Part shown: one piece after another, positions 27,670 through 40,294 of the stretch | How the letters are laid out: each line of letters begins with the position of its first letter | Numbering within the stretch: position 1 is the stretch's first letter | Origin: Paenibacillus peoriae | GTDB taxonomy: Bacteria > Bacillota > Bacilli > Paenibacillales > Paenibacillaceae | Assembly: GCF_022531965.1 (NCBI RefSeq) | Contig: NZ_CP092831.1 | Location: 5,055,001 to 5,119,000, forward strand | Length of the DNA stretch: 64,000 nucleotides | Direction of reading: 5' to 3' | The notes under the pieces: generated by a model | Told to the model about the DNA's origin: nothing | Seen by the model: the letters and a program-made list of their open reading frames with translations, nothing else | The model's database searches: none | Position numbers and translations under genes: made by a program

Positions 27670-28860
27670 TTATTTGGAGATTGTTGCTACGGCACCAGCG
27701 CCAACTGTACGTCCGCCTTCACGAATAGAGAACTTAGTTCCTTCTTCGATAGCGATCGGGTTGATCAGTTGAACAGTAACCGTGATGTTATCACCAGGCA
27801 TTACCATTTCGGAACCTTCTGGCAAAGTAATGATTCCAGTTACGTCAGTTGTACGGAAGTAGAACTGTGGACGGTAACCAGTGAAGAAAGGTTTGTGACG
27901 TCCGCCTTCTTCTTTAGTCAAAACGTAGATTTGAGCAGAAAATTCTGTATGTGGGTTAACAGAACCTGGTTTAGCCAATACTTGGCCGCGCTCGATTTGT
28001 GCACGATCTACACCGCGAAGCAGTGCGCCGATGTTGTCACCAGCTTGAGCGGAATCAAGCAATTTACGGAACATTTCTACGCCTGTTACTACGGATTTAC
28101 GGGATTCTTCTTGAATACCGATGATTTCGATTTCGTCGCCCACTTTAACTGTACCACGCTCTACACGGCCTGTAGCAACTGTACCACGACCAGTGATGGA
28201 GAATACGTCCTCGACAGGCATAAGGAAAGGCTTGTCAGTGTCGCGTTCTGGAGTTGGGATGTAAGTGTCGATTGTTTCGAACATTTCAACGATTTTCTTA
28301 GCCCAGTCGCCGTCTGGGTTTTGCAGTGCTTCACGAGCGGAACCACGAGTGATTGGAGTGTCGTCGCCTGGGAAGTCATACTCGCTCAGCAAGTCGCGAA
28401 CTTCCATTTCAACCAATTCCAGCAACTCTTCGTCTTCAACCATGTCGCATTTGTTCAAGAATACAACGATGTAAGGAACACCAACTTGGCGGGACAACAG
28501 GATGTGCTCGCGAGTTTGCGGCATTGGGCCGTCAGCTGCGGATACAACCAGAATCGCTCCGTCCATTTGTGCAGCGCCAGTGATCATGTTTTTAACATAG
28601 TCGGCGTGACCTGGGCAGTCAACGTGTGCATAGTGACGGTTAGGTGTTTCATACTCCACGTGTGCAGTGGAGATTGTGATACCGCGTTCGCGCTCTTCTG
28701 GAGCTTTATCGATTTGATCGAATGCTACAGCAGCACCACCGTAAGTTTTGGACAATACAGTTGTGATTGCAGCAGTCAAAGTAGTTTTACCATGATCGAC
28801 GTGACCAATAGTACCGATATTAACGTGCGGTTTGTTACGCTCAAACTTAGCCTTTGCCAT
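27670..28860 (-). CDS. tuf: Elongation factor Tu
   Basis: GTPase that brings aminoacyl-tRNA to the ribosomal A site. G1 [11 protein letters not shown]2 region [16 protein letters not shown]3 [11 protein letters not shown]4 NKCDMV, followed by the two beta-barrel domains ([40 protein letters not shown]). Length is 396 aa. ATG 28860 follows GAGGAGGAATTGTTCAA. It is the last gene of the str operon, 94 bases after fusA. Confidence 0.99.
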   Translation of the reverse strand: MAKAKFERNKPHVNIGTIGHVDHGKTTLTAAITTVLSKTYGGAAVAFDQIDKAPEERERGITISTAHVEYETPNRHYAHVDCPGHADYVKNMITGAAQMDGAILVVSAADGPMPQTREHILLSRQVGVPYIVVFLNKCDMVEDEELLELVEMEVRDLLSEYDFPGDDTPITRGSAREALQNPDGDWAKKIVEMFETIDTYIPTPERDTDKPFLMPVEDVFSITGRGTVATGRVERGTVKVGDEIEIIGIQEESRKSVVTGVEMFRKLLDSAQAGDNIGALLRGVDRAQIERGQVLAKPGSVNPHTEFSAQIYVLTKEEGGRHKPFFTGYRPQFYFRTTDVTGIITLPEGSEMVMPGDNITVTVQLINPIAIEEGTKFSIREGGRTVGAGAVATISK

Positions 28861-28954
28861 TTGAACAATTCCTCCTCAATAACTTGTTTTATTTTAGGCT
28901 GCCGGATGCCCTTTTGGTAAAACCCAGAGCATACCGGTCAGCTGATACATTGTA

Positions 28955-31033
28955 TTACTCGCCGCCTTTGGTTTTGGCAACGATCTCTTCAGCAATGCTC
29001 TTCGGAACTTCTTCATAATGAGAAAGTTCCATGGAGAACACACCGCGTCCTTGTGTACCGGAGCGAAGTGTAGTCGAGTATCCGAACATTTCGGACAAAG
29101 GCACCTTCGCACGAATGATTTGAGCTCCACTGCGGGAATCCATACCTTCAATCCGACCACGACGGGAGTTCAACATACCCATTACGTCACCCATATATTC
29201 CTCAGGAACCGTTACTTCAACTTTCATAATCGGCTCGAGCAATACTGGTTTACATTTGTCTTTCGCTGCTTTCAGCGCCATTGATCCGGCAATTTTAAAT
29301 GCCATTTCATTGGAATCGACATCATGGTATGATCCGTCCACGATTGTAGCTTTAACGTCCACAAGCGGGAAGCCTGCGATAACGCCGTTTTTCATTTGTT
29401 CCTCAATACCAGCAAGAGCAGGAGCGATGTACTCTCTAGGAACAGAGCCGCCGACTACCTTACTTTCGAATTGACTACCAGTACCTGGCTCAAGCGGTTC
29501 GAACTCAACCCATACGTGACCATATTGACCACGACCACCGGACTGACGAACGAATTTACCTTCGACACGTGCTGGAGCACGGAACGTTTCACGGTAAGCA
29601 ACCTGTGGTTTACCCACATTTGTTTCCACCTTGAACTCACGACGCATACGGTCAATGATGATGTCCAAGTGAAGCTCACCCATACCCGCCAAGATGGTTT
29701 GACCTGTTTCTTCGTTAGTATGAGCGCGAAGAGTTGGATCCTCTTCAGTCAACTTACCGAGAGCTACAGACATTTTATCTTGGTCAGCTTTGGTTTTAGG
29801 CTCAACCGCGATTTCGATAACCGGATCAGGGAAGTTCATGGACTCGAGAATAACAGGACTCTTCTCATCACACAGTGTATCACCTGTACCTGTATCTTTC
29901 AAACCTACGGCAGCCGCAATATCACCAGAGTAAACTACAGTGATTTCTTGACGACTGTTCGCATGCATTTGAAGAATACGTCCGATACGTTCGCGTTTAC
30001 CTTTTGTTGCATTCAATACGTAAGAACCGGATTGAAGAACACCGGAGTATACGCGGAAGAATGTCAACTTACCAACGTAAGGATCCGTCATGATTTTGAA
30101 TGCCAATGCGGAGAATGGCTCTTCATCGGAAGAGTGACGTTCAACTTCCGTACCGTCTTCCAAATGCCCTTGAATACTTGGCACATCAATAGGAGCCGGC
30201 AAATAGTCGAGAACAGCATCCAACATCAGCTGAACACCTTTATTGCGGTAAGAAGATCCACAGATAACTGGGAAGATTTTAACTTCTACAACACCTTTAC
30301 GGAGAGCGGCTTTAATTTCGGCAACCGAAATTTCTTCGCCTTCCAGGTATTTCATTGTCAATTCTTCGTCCAGTTCAGCAACCTTCTCGATCAATTCATT
30401 ACGAAGTTCTTCAACTTGATCTTTGAATTCCGCAGGAACTTCTACTTCTTCGATATCTTGACCAAGATCATCTTTGTACATATGAGCTTTTTGTTCAACG
30501 ATATCGATAATACCAGTAAAATCATTTTCTGCGCCGATTGGCAATTGAATCGCAACTGCGTTCGCTTGAAGGCGATCACGCATGTCAGAGACAACATTCA
30601 GGAAGTCGGCACCAATGATATCCATTTTGTTTACATATGCGATCCGTGGAACGCCGTAGCGATCAGCCTGTCTCCATACGGTTTCGGACTGAGGCTCAAC
30701 GCCTTCTTTCGCACTGAAAACACCAACTGCTCCGTCCAATACACGAAGGGAACGTTCAACTTCAACAGTGAAGTCAACGTGCCCCGGGGTGTCGATGATA
30801 TTGACGCGGTGACCTTTCCAGGCAGCGGTCGTCGCAGCGGAAGTAATCGTGATTCCGCGCTCTTGTTCTTGTTCCATCCAGTCCATTGTCGCAGCGCCTT
30901 CGTGAACTTCACCGATTTTGTGCGTACGGCCTGTGTAGAACAAGATCCGCTCTGTTGTTGTGGTTTTACCCGCGTCAATATGAGCCATGATCCCGATATT
31001 ACGTGTATTTTTCAAGGAGAACTCTCTTGCCAT
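28955..31033 (-). CDS. fusA: Elongation factor G
   Basis: Translocation GTPase. G1 [64 protein letters not shown]; domains II to V are complete, with the conserved [16 protein letters not shown] and [20 protein letters not shown]. Length is 692 aa, standard. ATG 31033 follows AAGGGAGACCCATTTC. It lies between rpsG and tuf. Confidence 0.99.
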   Translation of the reverse strand: MAREFSLKNTRNIGIMAHIDAGKTTTTERILFYTGRTHKIGEVHEGAATMDWMEQEQERGITITSAATTAAWKGHRVNIIDTPGHVDFTVEVERSLRVLDGAVGVFSAKEGVEPQSETVWRQADRYGVPRIAYVNKMDIIGADFLNVVSDMRDRLQANAVAIQLPIGAENDFTGIIDIVEQKAHMYKDDLGQDIEEVEVPAEFKDQVEELRNELIEKVAELDEELTMKYLEGEEISVAEIKAALRKGVVEVKIFPVICGSSYRNKGVQLMLDAVLDYLPAPIDVPSIQGHLEDGTEVERHSSDEEPFSALAFKIMTDPYVGKLTFFRVYSGVLQSGSYVLNATKGKRERIGRILQMHANSRQEITVVYSGDIAAAVGLKDTGTGDTLCDEKSPVILESMNFPDPVIEIAVEPKTKADQDKMSVALGKLTEEDPTLRAHTNEETGQTILAGMGELHLDIIIDRMRREFKVETNVGKPQVAYRETFRAPARVEGKFVRQSGGRGQYGHVWVEFEPLEPGTGSQFESKVVGGSVPREYIAPALAGIEEQMKNGVIAGFPLVDVKATIVDGSYHDVDSNEMAFKIAGSMALKAAKDKCKPVLLEPIMKVEVTVPEEYMGDVMGMLNSRRGRIEGMDSRSGAQIIRAKVPLSEMFGYSTTLRSGTQGRGVFSMELSHYEEVPKSIAEEIVAKTKGGE

Positions 31034-31080
31034 GAAATGGGTCTCCCTTCAAAATTGAAGTTATTTTTTTGAGCTGAATC

Positions 31081-31551
31081 CTACCAACGATAGTGAGCAA
31101 ACGCTTTGTTCGCTTCAGCCATTTTGTGCGTGTCTTCACGTTTTTTCACGGAAGCGCCTGTGTTGTTGGAAGCATCGATAATTTCAGCCGCCAAACGCTC
31201 TTCCATGGTTTTCTCACCGCGGTTGCGGGAGTAGTTTACGAGCCAACGTAATCCCAGGGACGTACGTCTTTCTGGTTTTACCTCGATTGGTACTTGGTAG
31301 TTGGCACCGCCGACACGGCGTGCTTTAACTTCCAGGACTGGCATGATATTCTTGATAGCTGCTTCAAAAACTTCCATCGGGTCATTCCCCGTACGTTCTT
31401 GGATAAGCTTGAACGCATTGTACAGAATGCTTTGAGCAACGCCTCGTTTTCCGTCGAGCATGATGCGATTGATCAAGCGGGTAACCAACTTGCTGTTGTA
31501 TACCGGATCTGGCAACACGTCTCTTTTGGTAACTGGACCTTTGCGTGGCAT
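31081..31551 (-). CDS. rpsG: 30S ribosomal protein S7
   Basis: Primary binder of the 3' domain of 16S rRNA and regulator of the str operon in some bacteria. [40 protein letters not shown] and [20 protein letters not shown] are typical. Length is 156 aa. It is between rpsL and fusA. Confidence 0.98.
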   Translation of the reverse strand: MPRKGPVTKRDVLPDPVYNSKLVTRLINRIMLDGKRGVAQSILYNAFKLIQERTGNDPMEVFEAAIKNIMPVLEVKARRVGGANYQVPIEVKPERRTSLGLRWLVNYSRNRGEKTMEERLAAEIIDASNNTGASVKKREDTHKMAEANKAFAHYRW

Positions 31552-31601
31552 GGATATCCCCCTTTCTTACATGTTAAACCGACATACGCGGTTTATATTC
31601 A

Positions 31602-32024
31602 TTAGGATTTTTTAGCTTTAGGGCGTTTTGCGCCGTATTTGGAACGAGCTTGCATGCGGTTGTTTACGCCTGCAGTATCCAAAGCACCGCGAACGATATG
31701 GTAACGCACACCCGGAAGGTCTTTTACACGACCGCCGCGAATCAGCACTACGCTGTGTTCTTGAAGGTTATGTCCAATACCTGGAATGTAAGCAGTCACC
31801 TCTACACGGTTCGTCAAGCGAACACGAGCATATTTACGAAGTGCGGAGTTTGGTTTTTTCGGAGTCATAGTACCTACACGAGTGCACACTCCGCGTTTTT
31901 GCGGGGCACTGATGTCGGTAGCTTCACGTTTCAAGGCATTAAAACCTTTTTGCAAAGCCGGTGATTTCGATTTCTCGATTTTGGCTTGACGTCCTTTACG
32001 AACCAGTTGGTTAATAGTTGGCAT
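31602..32024 (-). CDS. rpsL: 30S ribosomal protein S12
   Basis: Decoding-centre protein. [20 protein letters not shown], the [19 protein letters not shown] segment and [20 protein letters not shown] are present, and both lysines linked to streptomycin resistance have the wild-type residue. Start ATG 32024 gives 140 aa with AAGGGGGTGGCAACCAAC upstream; the frame continues eight codons further without similarity. Confidence 0.98.
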   Translation of the reverse strand: MPTINQLVRKGRQAKIEKSKSPALQKGFNALKREATDISAPQKRGVCTRVGTMTPKKPNSALRKYARVRLTNRVEVTAYIPGIGHNLQEHSVVLIRGGRVKDLPGVRYHIVRGALDTAGVNNRMQARSKYGAKRPKAKKS

Positions 32025-32168
32025 GTTGGTTGCCACCCCCTTCCTCAATTTTTGCTGTTACTTTACAAACCTTATCTAAGCCCACAGACCCAGGCGGTTC
32101 ATAAAAGAACAAATGAAAAGTCTTTGCCGCCAAGAATAACGATTCCTTAGACAAAAACGTTCCTTACC

Positions 32169-32420
32169 CTATTGTTTTACGATAGCAGCCATTGCGGCTC
32201 CCACTTCAATCCCACATGCAGCTCCGAGATTTTTCATTGTGTCTACGAGAGTCACTTTGACTCCTTGCTTGTTGCACAAAGCAATGATGTTGGAAGTGAG
32301 ACGCTGATCTGCGTCTTCTGCCACATATACTTCTGAGGCAAAGCCCAATTCTACCATACGAATGGTTTGTTTGGTACCGATTTTGACATGAGCATCTTGC
32401 AGTCCCTGTTCTTTAGACAT
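32169..32420 (-). CDS. L7Ae-like ribosomal protein (YbxF/RplGB type)
   Basis: 83-aa member of the L7Ae/L30e/S12e/Gadd45 fold. In Bacillus the YbxF relative of this position binds kink-turn RNA and associates with the ribosome. The family core is seen in IGTKQTIRMVELGFASEVYV, AEDADQRLTSNIIALCNKQG and the GAACGIEVGAAMAAIV helix. ATG 32420 has GGAGGAATGAGAT upstream. It stands first in the str operon behind its promoter. Which kink-turn it binds is not shown by the sequence. Confidence 0.9.
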   Translation of the reverse strand: MSKEQGLQDAHVKIGTKQTIRMVELGFASEVYVAEDADQRLTSNIIALCNKQGVKVTLVDTMKNLGAACGIEVGAAMAAIVKQ

Positions 32421-32475
32421 ATCTCATTCCTCCGAAAAGACCCAATAGCATATAGGCTGCTCACGCACCTTTGCT

Positions 32476-32504
32476 ATATTAGCATTGACTATAAGTAATG
32501 TCAA
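32476..32504 (-). promoter_or_regulatory. Promoter of the str operon (sigma-A)
   Basis: Minus strand TTGACA (32504-32499), 17 bp, TAATAT (32481-32476), close to consensus. It drives the L7Ae-like gene, rpsL, rpsG, fusA and tuf. It lies just after the rpoC terminator. Confidence 0.8.
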
Positions 32505-32554
32505 GACAAATATAAACCATAATTCATTTAAACAGAATAACACGATTCATTTTT

Positions 32555-32620
32555 GAAAAAAGCACCGGAGCACCGTCTACTGCAGCTTTTATGCAAAGCT
32601 TATGTCAGCGGTGTTCCGGT
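32555..32620 (-). terminator. Terminator after rpoC with a long branched stem
   Basis: Minus strand ACCGGAACACCG pairs with CGGTGCTCCGGT across a 33-base centre that itself can fold (AAGCTTT/AAAAGCT). GCTTTTTT follows. The stem starts about 19 bases past the rpoC stop. Confidence 0.8.
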
Positions 32621-32638
32621 AATCATACTATTTTTGTA

Positions 32639-35600
32639 TTACTCTGCCGAAATTGGTTCGAGCTCCTCAGATGGAGACTGCCCCTCTTCCGGCTGGGCAA
32701 ATTTCACGCTACGGTAACGGTTCATACCTGTTCCCGCAGGAATCAATTTACCAATAATTACGTTCTCTTTCAGTCCAAGCAGCTGATCAACCTTGCCTTT
32801 AATAGCTGCATCAGTCAGGACACGAGTAGTTTCCTGGAAGGATGCTGCTGACAAGAAGGAGTCAGTTTCCAGAGATGCCTTGGTAATACCGAGCAGTACT
32901 GGCTTAGCTACCGCTGGTTCTTGACCGCTGAGAATCGCTATCTTGTTTGCATTTTCATACTCATGGACATCAACAAAGGAGCCTGGAAGTAAGATCGTGT
33001 CGCCCGCATCAATGATACGGATTTTACGCAACATTTGACGAATCATAACTTCTACGTGCTTGTCGTTGATTTCTACGCCCTGGTTCCGGTATACGCGTTG
33101 AACTTCCTGAAGGATATAGTTCTGTACCCCGCGAATACCTTTAATACGCAGCATTTCTTTAGGGTCAATCGAACCATCCGTCAGTTCGTCCCCAGCTTCA
33201 ACAGTCATACCTTCGCTTACGCGCAGGCGGGAACCATACGTTACTGAGTATGTTTTCGTTTCAGCTTCACCCTGAATGTCGATCTCACGGCGGTCTTTAC
33301 CTTCACGAACTTCTTTAACTGTACCGTCAATTTCACTAATCGTTGCCTGACCTTTAGGATTACGCGCTTCAAAAAGCTCCTGGATACGAGGCAAACCTTG
33401 TGTAATATCGTCACCCGCTACGCCGCCTGTGTGGAACGTACGCATAGTAAGCTGTGTTCCTGGCTCACCGATGGATTGTGCAGCGATGATACCAACTGCT
33501 TCACCAATCTCAACGTGTTTACCAGTCGCCAGATTGCGACCGTAACATTTCTTGCAGACGCCATGTTTAGCACGACAACTTAATACAGAACGTATTTGAA
33601 CTTTGTGTACGCCAGCTTTAACAATCGCTTCAGCTTTGTCGGAGTCAATCAATTCGTTACGTCTAGCCAAAATCTCGCCAGTCTCAGGATGACGTACCGT
33701 TTCAAAGCAATAGCGACCTTCCAGACGGTCATAGAGATCTTCAATTACTTCTTTACCATCCTGGATACGACTTACTGTGAAGCCTTTATCCGTTCCGCAG
33801 TCTTCTTCGCGCACGATAACATCCTGTGCGACATCTACGAGACGACGAGTCAGGTAACCCGAGTCAGCCGTACGAAGGGCAGTATCCGCCAAACCTTTAC
33901 GCGCTCCGTGAGTGGAGATGAAGTACTCGAGTACTGTCAGACCTTCACGGAAGTTTGATTTGATTGGGAGTTCGATAATACGTCCGGATGGATTCGCCAT
34001 CAGACCACGCATACCGCCGAGCTGAGTAATCTGTGATTTGTTACCCCGCGCTTTGGAGTCCACCATCATCATGATGGAGTTGTAGCGATCCATGGACTTC
34101 ATCAATACTTCAGTAATATCATCTTTCGCTTTAGACCAAATATCGATAATCCGGTCATAGCGTTCTTCATTCGTAATCAGACCACGACGGTACTGATTCG
34201 TTACAACTTGCGCTTTGTCTTCGGATCCCTTAAGAATCTCTTGTTTTTCCACCGGCACGATTACGTCCGATACAGCAACCGTTACCCCTGCACGAGTGGA
34301 ATACGTAAAGCCAAGCTGCTTGATTTTATCCAGAATTACAGCTGTTTCTGTTGTATGGTAAGTCTCAAAACAACGGGCAATGATATTACCAAGGTAATCC
34401 TTGCCTACCCCGCTAGCTTGCGGAGCGTTTTGAATGGCTTCTGTAAGATTTACACCCTTCTCGTAAACAAAGAACTCCTCCGCAGTACCATAAAGCAGGT
34501 TCGCACGGGTAGCATCATTGATGTACGGGAAGCTTGCCGGGAAAATTTCATTAAAGATAATTTTACCAACCGTTGTGATCAACATCGCTTCCTGTTGTTT
34601 TTCCGTAAAGCTCGTTTTATTCAAAGCTTTAACCGGAATAGCTACACGAGCATGAAGTCCAGCTGTACCACGTTGGTAAGCCGATATAGCTTCATTCATG
34701 TTGCGAAGGATCATATTACTTCCTTCTTCTTCTTTGTTATCCATAGTCAGATAGAAAGAACCAAGAACCATATCCTGGGAAGGTGTAACAACTGGCTTGC
34801 CGTCTTTCGGATTCAAAATGTTGCCGGATGCTAGCATAAGCAAACGAGCTTCAGCTTGGGCTTCCGCAGACAACGGAACGTGAACAGCCATTTGGTCACC
34901 GTCAAAGTCGGCATTATATGCAGTACATACGAGCGGATGCAGACGAATCGCACGACCTTCAACCAAAATCGGTTCGAACGCCTGGATACCGAGTCTATGC
35001 AACGTAGGGGCACGGTTCAGAAGAACCGGATGCTCCTTGATTACTTCTTCCAGCACATCCCATACTTCTGCACTCACACGCTCTACTTTACGTTTCGCGC
35101 TCTTGATATTGTGCGCCAAACCTTTGTTCACCAGTTCTTTCATAACAAAAGGTTTGAACAGTTCCAACGCCATTTCTTTTGGCAAACCGCATTGATACAT
35201 TTTCAAGTACGGACCTACAACGATAACGGAACGACCAGAGTAGTCAACACGTTTTCCGAGCAAGTTTTGACGGAAACGTCCTTGTTTACCTTTCAGCATG
35301 TGGCTGAGGGATTTCAAAGGACGGTTACCTGGACCTGTAACAGGACGACCACGACGACCATTATCAATCAAAGCGTCAACAGCTTCCTGCAACATCCGTT
35401 TTTCATTTTGTACGATAATATCTGGCGCACCTAGATCTAACAGACGTTTCAGACGGTTATTACGGTTAATAACACGACGATACAAGTCGTTAAGGTCAGA
35501 GGTAGCGAAACGACCACCATCCAACTGTACCATTGGACGAAGCTCAGGAGGAATAACAGGAAGTACGTCCATGATCATCCAATCCGGTTGGTTGCCTGAG

Positions 35601-36253
35601 TTACGGAAGGCCTCAATAACTTCAAGGCGTTTGATCGCACGGTTACGACGTTGTCCTTGAGCTGTACGCAGCTCTTCTTTCAAAAATTCTAACTCTTTGT
35701 CTATATCCAAATCTTGAAGAAGCTTTTTAACCGCTTCAGCACCCATACCTGCCTGGAAGCCATAGCCGTATTTCTCACGGTAGCTACGGTATTCTTTTTC
35801 GGACAGGAGTTGTTTTTTCTCCAAAGGCGTATCTCCTGGATCGGTTACAACATAAGATGCGAAGTAAATGATCTCTTCCAGAGATCTTGGAGACATATCA
35901 AGAGCAAGACCCATACGACTTGGAATGCCTTTGAAGTACCAAATGTGCGATACAGGAGCAGCCAACTCAATATGGCCCATACGCTCACGGCGAACCTTAG
36001 CGCGAGTAACTTCTACTCCACAACGGTCACAGACAACACCTTTATAGCGTACACGTTTGTACTTACCGCAATGACATTCCCAGTCTTTCGTAGGTCCGAA
36101 AATTTTCTCGCAAAATAGTCCTTCTTTTTCCGGTTTAAGCGTACGATAGTTAATCGTCTCCGGTTTTTTGACTTCTCCGCGGGACCAAGAACGAATCTTT
36201 TCGGGGGAAGCAAGCCCGATTTTCATATATTCGAAATTGTTAACGTCCAACAA
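32639..36253 (-). CDS. rpoC: RNA polymerase beta' subunit
   Basis: Catalytic subunit. N-terminal zinc ribbon [20 protein letters not shown], the absolutely conserved active-site [12 protein letters not shown], the bridge/trigger-loop region ([38 protein letters not shown]) and a second cysteine cluster ([13 protein letters not shown]). It starts at TTG 36253, read as [19 protein letters not shown] like Bacillus RpoC, with AAGGAGG eight bases upstream; an upstream GTG/ATG frame at 36274 is not needed. Product 1204 aa. It is 140 bases after rpoB, a gap that holds two hairpins. Confidence 0.99.
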   Translation of the reverse strand: MLDVNNFEYMKIGLASPEKIRSWSRGEVKKPETINYRTLKPEKEGLFCEKIFGPTKDWECHCGKYKRVRYKGVVCDRCGVEVTRAKVRRERMGHIELAAPVSHIWYFKGIPSRMGLALDMSPRSLEEIIYFASYVVTDPGDTPLEKKQLLSEKEYRSYREKYGYGFQAGMGAEAVKKLLQDLDIDKELEFLKEELRTAQGQRRNRAIKRLEVIEAFRNSGNQPDWMIMDVLPVIPPELRPMVQLDGGRFATSDLNDLYRRVINRNNRLKRLLDLGAPDIIVQNEKRMLQEAVDALIDNGRRGRPVTGPGNRPLKSLSHMLKGKQGRFRQNLLGKRVDYSGRSVIVVGPYLKMYQCGLPKEMALELFKPFVMKELVNKGLAHNIKSAKRKVERVSAEVWDVLEEVIKEHPVLLNRAPTLHRLGIQAFEPILVEGRAIRLHPLVCTAYNADFDGDQMAVHVPLSAEAQAEARLLMLASGNILNPKDGKPVVTPSQDMVLGSFYLTMDNKEEEGSNMILRNMNEAISAYQRGTAGLHARVAIPVKALNKTSFTEKQQEAMLITTVGKIIFNEIFPASFPYINDATRANLLYGTAEEFFVYEKGVNLTEAIQNAPQASGVGKDYLGNIIARCFETYHTTETAVILDKIKQLGFTYSTRAGVTVAVSDVIVPVEKQEILKGSEDKAQVVTNQYRRGLITNEERYDRIIDIWSKAKDDITEVLMKSMDRYNSIMMMVDSKARGNKSQITQLGGMRGLMANPSGRIIELPIKSNFREGLTVLEYFISTHGARKGLADTALRTADSGYLTRRLVDVAQDVIVREEDCGTDKGFTVSRIQDGKEVIEDLYDRLEGRYCFETVRHPETGEILARRNELIDSDKAEAIVKAGVHKVQIRSVLSCRAKHGVCKKCYGRNLATGKHVEIGEAVGIIAAQSIGEPGTQLTMRTFHTGGVAGDDITQGLPRIQELFEARNPKGQATISEIDGTVKEVREGKDRREIDIQGEAETKTYSVTYGSRLRVSEGMTVEAGDELTDGSIDPKEMLRIKGIRGVQNYILQEVQRVYRNQGVEINDKHVEVMIRQMLRKIRIIDAGDTILLPGSFVDVHEYENANKIAILSGQEPAVAKPVLLGITKASLETDSFLSAASFQETTRVLTDAAIKGKVDQLLGLKENVIIGKLIPAGTGMNRYRSVKFAQPEEGQSPSEELEPISAE

Positions 36254-36287
36254 GGAGCAACCCTCCTTAACCAAATCCTGAGTTTTT

Positions 36288-36352
36288 AGGTTTGATACCG
36301 CCCAGCAGCACCGGGCGGTATCAAGAAACCTGATCCATCCTAGAATGGATCA
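36288..36352 (-). other. Two hairpins in the rpoB-rpoC intergenic RNA
   Basis: In the direction of transcription, TGATCCAT...ATGGATCA (36352-36331, 8-bp perfect stem) is followed by a longer stem at 36331-36288. That stem is AGGTTT plus GATACCGCCC, closed by GGGCGGTATC plus AAACCT, with loop GGTGCTGCT. Neither is followed by a T-run, so they are unlikely to be terminators. They could slow the polymerase, mark an RNase site or adjust the rpoB:rpoC ratio. Confidence 0.75.
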
Positions 36353-36393
36353 AGGTATATAACAAAGCTGATATGAGTCAGTTAGCAGTCAAA

Positions 36394-39300
36394 CTACTCT
36401 ACGCCAACCTCAGAGCCTTCCAGATTCAAACTCAGCTTATCGCCGCTTGTGTCATCCTCATCATCAAGCTCTCTCATTTCGATCTCTTGTTCGTCTTCAG
36501 ACAGAATCTTCACGTCCATACCCAAGCTTTGCAGCTCTTTGATCAAGACCTTAAATGATTCTGGAACACCCGGTTCAGGTACATTTTCACCTTTGACAAT
36601 GGATTCGTAAGTTTTAACACGTCCAACCACATCATCGGATTTCACAGTCAAAATTTCCTGAAGCGTGTACGCCGCGCCGTAGGCTTCCAATGCCCATACT
36701 TCCATCTCCCCGAAGCGCTGTCCACCGAATTGAGCTTTACCACCCAATGGTTGCTGCGTAACGAGAGAGTAAGGACCTGTAGAACGAGCATGGATTTTAT
36801 CATCGACCATGTGCGCCAGTTTGATCATGTGCATGACACCGACAGTAACTTCACGTTCAAAACGATCACCCGTACGTCCGTCATACAACACAGTCTTACC
36901 ATTACGCTGCATGCCTGCCTCTTCCATTGTATCGAACACGTCATACTCCTTGGCACCATCGAATACTGGAGTTGCCACATGAATACCAAGACGCATTGCA
37001 GCCATACCCAGATGGACTTCAAGCACCTGTCCGATGTTCATCCGTGAAGGTACCCCCAGCGGGTTCAGAACGACCTGTACTGGTGTGCCATCCGGCAGGA
37101 ACGGCATATCTTCTTCAGGCAAAATACGGGCAACGACACCCTTGTTACCGTGACGTCCAGCCATTTTATCGCCTTCGGAGATTTTACGTTTTTGAGCAAT
37201 ATATACACGAACCAACTGATTTACACCTGGTGGCAGTTCATCGCCATTTTCACGTGTAAACACCTTTACATCTACAACAATCCCATCTGTTCCGTGAGGA
37301 ACTCTCAAAGAAGTATCGCGAACCTCGCGTGCCTTCTCACCAAAGATTGCGTGTAAGAGACGTTCTTCAGCTGTCAATTCAGTCACACCTTTAGGTGTAA
37401 CTTTACCAACAAGAATGTCACCTGCACCGATTTCGGCACCAATACGAATGATTCCACGCTCATCCAAGTTGCGAAGCGCCTCTTCACCGACATTTGGAAT
37501 GTCACGAGTGATTTCTTCAGGTCCAAGTTTCGTGTCACGAGCCTCGGATTCGTATTCCTCAATATGGATCGAGGTGTATACATCCTCCTTGACCAGTTTC
37601 TCACTCAGCAGGATCGCATCCTCGTAGTTGTAACCTTCCCAAGTCATGAAGGCAACGACAACGTTACGTCCCAACGCCAACTCACCCATCTCTGTAGATG
37701 GACCATCCGCAAGAATATCGCCAACTTTGACAATATCTCCTCTGTTCACAATCGGACGTTGGTTAATGCAAGTTCCTTGGTTAGATCGCATGAATTTGTG
37801 TAATTTATACTTAACAATGTCGCCCTTCACTTCAGCACCATCTACAGTTTCGATACGACGCAACCAAATTTCGTTAGCCGAAGAGCGTTCGATAACTCCG
37901 TTGTATTTGGATACAATGCAAACACCAGAATCTTTTGCAGACTTGTGCTCCATTCCTGTTCCGACCAATGGAGACTTTGGAATCAAAAGTGGGACAGCCT
38001 GACGTTGCATGTTGGAACCCATCAATGCGCGGTTAGAGTCATCATTCTCCAGAAACGGAATCAGTGCTGTCGCAACTGATACGACCTGTTTAGGTGATAC
38101 GTCCATGTAATCGACACGGCTACTAGCCATTGGAATAATGTTATCAGACTGTTTGTTATAACGGACAATGACGACCTCATCCTTAAAGGTGTTTTCCTCC
38201 GTCAATTCCGCGTTCGCCTGAGCTACGATGTAGTTATCTTCTTCATCAGCAGTCAGGTAATCAATCTGGTCTGTAACTTTTCCGGTTTTCGGATCTACCC
38301 AACGATAAGGAGCTTCGATAAATCCGTACTCGTTGATACGTGCAAATGTGGACAAAGAGTTGATCAAACCAATGTTTGGTCCCTCTGGTGTCTCGATAGG
38401 ACACATACGGCCGTAGTGACTTGGATGGACGTCACGCACTTCCATGCCTGCGCGTTCACGCGTCAAACCGCCGGGTCCGAGTGCGGACAGACGACGTTTG
38501 TGCGTTAATTCAGCAAGCGGGTTTGTCTGATCCATAAACTGTGACAGCTGCGAGCTACCAAAAAACTCTTTAATCGAAGCAATTACTGGACGTATGTTAA
38601 TCAACGCTTGTGGCGTAATTACATTAGCATCCTGAATCGACATTCTTTCACGCACCACGCGTTCCATACGGGATAAACCGATACGGAACTGGTTTTGGAG
38701 CAACTCACCTACAGAACGTAAACGACGGTTACCCAAATGGTCAATATCGTCCGTACTTCCGATACCGTGAAGCAAGTTAATAAAATAACTGATGGAGGAA
38801 ATAATATCGGCAGGCGTAATATTCTTAACCGATTTATCAATATTTCCGTTAGCAATCAGTTTTACTACTTTACCGTCCTCAATTGGCGAGAATACATCAA
38901 TCGTTTGAAGTGGAATATCATTGCTTTCCAGCACGCCGCTAGCAACATGATACGTGCGGTGTCCTACTGATTCCTCCAGTTGGGCCAAAATCTCGTCCAA
39001 CAGGCGACGATCCACCATTTGTCCTGCTTCAGCGATAATTTCACCAGTTGTTGTATCAATCAATGTCTCAGCAAGACGTTGATTGAACAGACGGTTTTTG
39101 ATGTGAAGCTTTTTATTGATTTTGTAACGGCCTACGTTGGCCAGATCATAACGTTTTGGATCAAAGAAGCGTGCAACAAGCAAGCTCTTTGCGTTATCCA
39201 GTGTAGGTGGCTCACCCGGGCGAAGACGCTCATAAATTTCAATCAGCGCTTTCTCCGTGGAATCCGTATTGTCTTTATCAAGTGTGTTGCGGATATATTC

Positions 39301-39939
39301 GTCATTGCCGAGCAAATCCAGAATCTCAGCATCAGTGCCAAAGCCAAGTGCACGCAGCAACACCGTAACCGGAATTTTACGGGTACGGTCAATCCGGACA
39401 TAGATAATATCCTTCGCATCCATCTCCAGTTCGAGCCAAGCCCCCCGGTTAGGAATTACCGTTGCGGTGTATGTTGTTTTCGCATTCTTGTCGACTTTTG
39501 TGCTGAAATAGACGCTGGGAGAGCGAACCAACTGGCTGACAATAACCCGTTCCGCACCGTTAATAATAAACGTACCCGTTTCAGTCATCAGCGGGAAGTC
39601 TCCCATGAATACTTCCTGCTCTTTCACTTCCCCGGTCTCTTTATTAATAAGCCGGACTTTTACCCGAAGCGGTGCTGCATACGTAACGTCGCGTTCCTTT
39701 GCGTCGTCAACGGTATATTTGGGTTCTCCGAGAGAATAGTCGATAAACTCCAAAATCAGATTTCCAGTGAAATCTTGAATTGGTGAAATATCCCGAAACA
39801 TTTCCCGTAATCCTTCCTCCAAAAACCAATCATAGGATTTTTGTTGGATCTCAATCAGGTTCGGAACCTCGAGTACCTCATTAATACGTGCATAACTGCG
39901 CCGAGTGCGTCGACCATATTGAACAAGATGTCCTGCCAA
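36394..39939 (-). CDS. rpoB: RNA polymerase beta subunit
   Basis: It has all beta domains in order. The rifampicin region is wild type ([20 protein letters not shown] then [12 protein letters not shown]). [20 protein letters not shown] and [20 protein letters not shown] are the catalytic-region motifs. The acidic C-terminal tail ([20 protein letters not shown]) is of Bacillales type. Start TTG 39939 ([20 protein letters not shown] follows) is chosen because AGGGGTGAG precedes it by six bases and it matches the Bacillus N-terminus; an ATG at 39957 overlaps that site. Product 1181 aa. Confidence 0.99.
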   Translation of the reverse strand: MAGHLVQYGRRTRRSYARINEVLEVPNLIEIQQKSYDWFLEEGLREMFRDISPIQDFTGNLILEFIDYSLGEPKYTVDDAKERDVTYAAPLRVKVRLINKETGEVKEQEVFMGDFPLMTETGTFIINGAERVIVSQLVRSPSVYFSTKVDKNAKTTYTATVIPNRGAWLELEMDAKDIIYVRIDRTRKIPVTVLLRALGFGTDAEILDLLGNDEYIRNTLDKDNTDSTEKALIEIYERLRPGEPPTLDNAKSLLVARFFDPKRYDLANVGRYKINKKLHIKNRLFNQRLAETLIDTTTGEIIAEAGQMVDRRLLDEILAQLEESVGHRTYHVASGVLESNDIPLQTIDVFSPIEDGKVVKLIANGNIDKSVKNITPADIISSISYFINLLHGIGSTDDIDHLGNRRLRSVGELLQNQFRIGLSRMERVVRERMSIQDANVITPQALINIRPVIASIKEFFGSSQLSQFMDQTNPLAELTHKRRLSALGPGGLTRERAGMEVRDVHPSHYGRMCPIETPEGPNIGLINSLSTFARINEYGFIEAPYRWVDPKTGKVTDQIDYLTADEEDNYIVAQANAELTEENTFKDEVVIVRYNKQSDNIIPMASSRVDYMDVSPKQVVSVATALIPFLENDDSNRALMGSNMQRQAVPLLIPKSPLVGTGMEHKSAKDSGVCIVSKYNGVIERSSANEIWLRRIETVDGAEVKGDIVKYKLHKFMRSNQGTCINQRPIVNRGDIVKVGDILADGPSTEMGELALGRNVVVAFMTWEGYNYEDAILLSEKLVKEDVYTSIHIEEYESEARDTKLGPEEITRDIPNVGEEALRNLDERGIIRIGAEIGAGDILVGKVTPKGVTELTAEERLLHAIFGEKAREVRDTSLRVPHGTDGIVVDVKVFTRENGDELPPGVNQLVRVYIAQKRKISEGDKMAGRHGNKGVVARILPEEDMPFLPDGTPVQVVLNPLGVPSRMNIGQVLEVHLGMAAMRLGIHVATPVFDGAKEYDVFDTMEEAGMQRNGKTVLYDGRTGDRFEREVTVGVMHMIKLAHMVDDKIHARSTGPYSLVTQQPLGGKAQFGGQRFGEMEVWALEAYGAAYTLQEILTVKSDDVVGRVKTYESIVKGENVPEPGVPESFKVLIKELQSLGMDVKILSEDEQEIEMRELDDEDDTSGDKLSLNLEGSEVGVE

Positions 39940-40000
39940 CTTAAACTCACCCCTCATGTCTACTCACTTTAAAAATACATTGCGAACCTCTGTTTGTGAC

Positions 40001-40030
40001 CTTATAATAAGACACATACAGAAGATTCAA
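40001..40030 (-). promoter_or_regulatory. Candidate rpoBC promoter
   Basis: Minus strand TTGAAT (40030-40025), 18 bp, TATAAG (40006-40001). It is the best sigma-A-like pair in the 355-base gap between the methyltransferase gene and rpoB; GTATAAT near 40145 has no good -35. I see no gene or strong terminator elsewhere in 39940-40294. Confidence 0.4.
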
Positions 40031-40294
40031 TCTTACAAATACAGAAAAGCCCTTACTCGAATGCATTCGAAAAAAGAGCAACGTATCTGCAGAATCCTCT
40101 TACCGGAAGATCTTCATCACTTGTAGATTTGCCCAAAATGGTTGTATTATACGTAATAGCGATAAATACTATACCTACTACGCATAAATCTATTGACATT
40201 TCAACAAACTAAAGCCATGGAGGGCATCCTAATACTGACATTTTATAATGATATCACAGACCAGGATTCAAGTCAATGGTCCTATTGCATTTTC

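Noticed and set aside
27643..28920. Long plus-strand open frame (425 codons) opposite tuf
   Set aside because: It is the mirror of tuf, whose strong codon bias leaves the opposite frame free of stops. It has no ribosome binding site and no recognisable domain.
29396..31072. Plus-strand open frame of 558 codons opposite fusA
   Set aside because: Same cause as above; the minus-strand EF-G is unmistakable and full length.
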